From contig JAJYTL010000192.1 of assembly GCA_021793055.1 (NCBI GenBank), positions 1 through 6,407 on the forward strand: a DNA stretch of 6,407 nucleotides, given 5' to 3'. Under the pieces are notes generated by a model. That model had not been told where the DNA came from and ran no database searches. It saw nothing but the letters and a program-made list of their open reading frames with translations. The translations under genes and the position numbers were made by a program. Below are positions 5,865 through 6,407 of the stretch, piece after piece. Position 1 is the first letter of the stretch, and the number at the start of each line of letters is the position of its first letter. The DNA comes from Pseudomonadota bacterium. Its GTDB lineage: Bacteria > Pseudomonadota > Alphaproteobacteria > Ferrovibrionales > Ferrovibrionaceae.

Positions 5865-6218
5865 ATGCCGAAGCTGGTGGTGATCGAGGTGTCGGGGGAG
5901 CGCTGGGAAATCGAGGCGCAAGCGGGTCTTTCGGTGATGGAGGCGCTGGCGGAGGTCGGCATCGCCACCTTCGGCGAATGCGGCGGGTCGCTCGCCTGCG
6001 GCACCTGCCACGTGGTGATCGAGCCCGACTGGTTCGAGCGCTTGCCGCCGCCCTCCGAAGCGGAGGAGGACATGCTGGACGCGGTGTTCAATCTGACCGC
6101 GACGTCAAGGCTTTGCTGTCAGATCACCGTGACCGAGGCCTGCGATGGTTTGACCGTGCGGTTCCCCGACGCCGACGCGGCGCCGTGCACGGCGGCCGCG
6201 ACCGCCCTCGCGGGATAG
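5865..6218 (+). CDS. [2Fe-2S] ferredoxin, adrenodoxin type
   Basis: This is a small soluble electron carrier of 117 residues. The start at 5865 (MPKLVVIEV) is preferred because AAGGGA (5851-5856) is well placed and the protein then begins as family members do; in-frame ATGs at 5823 and 5856 have poorly spaced sites. Cluster ligands are Cys39, Cys45 and Cys48 (GECGGSLACGTCH, C-x5-C-x2-C) and Cys85 in SRLCCQITVT, 37 residues after Cys48, the same spacing as in adrenodoxin. The position before the last ligand, usually Gly, is Cys84, giving a Cys-Cys pair. The C-terminal tail is Ala-rich with a further Cys108. Adrenodoxin-type ferredoxins commonly serve P450s, Rieske oxygenases or cluster assembly; none of these partners, nor a ferredoxin reductase, is visible here. 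Being last in the operon, it may pass electrons to or from the flavoprotein. Confidence 0.9.
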   Translation: MPKLVVIEVSGERWEIEAQAGLSVMEALAEVGIATFGECGGSLACGTCHVVIEPDWFERLPPPSEAEEDMLDAVFNLTATSRLCCQITVTEACDGLTVRFPDADAAPCTAAATALAG

Positions 6219-6222
6219 GGGG

Positions 6223-6253
6223 GGCGTAGGACGCCGCGCGCGATGGTCGCGCG
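6223..6253 (+). terminator. Two adjacent GC-rich hairpins after the last gene (weak terminator candidate)
   Basis: GGCGT/ACGCC (6223-6227 with 6231-6235, loop AGG) is followed by a seven-base-pair stem CGCGCGA/TCGCGCG (6237-6243 with 6247-6253, loop TGG). They start a few bases after the ferredoxin stop codon. Neither is followed by a T-run, so intrinsic termination is not established; they may instead stabilise the 3' end of the operon mRNA. Confidence 0.35.
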
Positions 6254-6362
6254 ATGGTAAGGTGAATTGCCGCCTTCGTCGGCAGTGATGAGGCTTCGAC
6301 TATATTTGCTGTCGATGGCGGGTTTTATACGATTCAATCTAAAGTACCGCGCGGAGCGGCTA

Positions 6363-6393
6363 GTTCGCGATGCGAATGTTCATCGTTCGCGAT
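6363..6393. repeat. Direct repeats and nested dyads near the right edge, possible operator
   Basis: GTTCGCGAT occurs at 6363-6371 and again at 6385-6393, with start points 22 bases apart, about two helical turns. Overlapping symmetric elements include TTCGC-GAT-GCGAA (6364-6376) and CGATG/CATCG (6368-6372 with 6381-6385). This density of symmetry in a non-coding stretch suggests a protein-binding site for a gene beyond the window. No confident promoter or gene is seen in 6254-6407. Confidence 0.3.
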
Positions 6394-6407
6394 CCGGACT
6401 TTATCTC

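Noticed and set aside
6306..6331. Possible sigma-70 promoter (TTGCTG with TATACG)
   Set aside because: The spacer is only 14 bases and the -10 match is weak.
6119..6337. Small minus-strand frame of 72 codons at the right end
   Set aside because: It overlaps about 100 bases of the ferredoxin gene, has no recognised motif and no clear ribosome binding site.
1..6407. CRISPR array, tRNA or rRNA gene, insertion sequence or transposase
   Set aside because: No regularly spaced repeats, cloverleaf-like sequence, terminal inverted repeats or transposase motifs were seen on either strand.

Overview
The window is GC-rich apart from one 90-base AT-rich tract. Codons in the main frames favour G or C at the third position, and the genes are packed closely with clear Shine-Dalgarno sites. 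This, and the look of the proteins, suggests a free-living alphaproteobacterium (Rhizobiales or Rhodospirillales type). That placement is an inference, since no rRNA or other marker gene is present.

Layout. Positions 1-376 hold no certain gene. A minus-strand reading frame leaving the left edge may be the start of a divergent gene. The rest looks like a control region: a sigma-54-like -24/-12 element (160-176), a dyad just upstream of it (116-131) and the AT-rich tract (231-320). Seven genes then follow on the plus strand and look like one operon: an ABC ATPase (377-1207), a Tat-exported NrtA/CmpA-like substrate-binding protein (1252-2571), a permease joined to it by an ATGA overlap (2568-3437), an OsmC-like protein (3514-4080), an acyl-CoA-dehydrogenase-fold flavoprotein (4175-5314), cyanase CynS (5364-5810) and an adrenodoxin-type [2Fe-2S] ferredoxin (5865-6218). 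The last 189 bases contain GC-rich hairpins and a set of short repeats but no convincing gene.

How the genes may work together. The firm anchor is cyanase, which has all three catalytic residues and converts cyanate plus bicarbonate to ammonia and CO2. A complete NitT/TauT-type importer precedes it, so the operon probably feeds nitrogen from an imported compound. The simplest reading is cyanate uptake and hydrolysis. That reading does not explain the OsmC-like protein, the flavoprotein that lacks the usual dehydrogenase catalytic glutamate context, or the ferredoxin. The more interesting hypothesis is that a larger C-N (possibly sulfur-containing) compound is imported and oxidised inside the cell to release cyanate, which CynS then removes. 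A sigma-54-type promoter would fit nitrogen control. No regulator, carbonic anhydrase (CynT), ferredoxin reductase or flavin reductase lies within the window.
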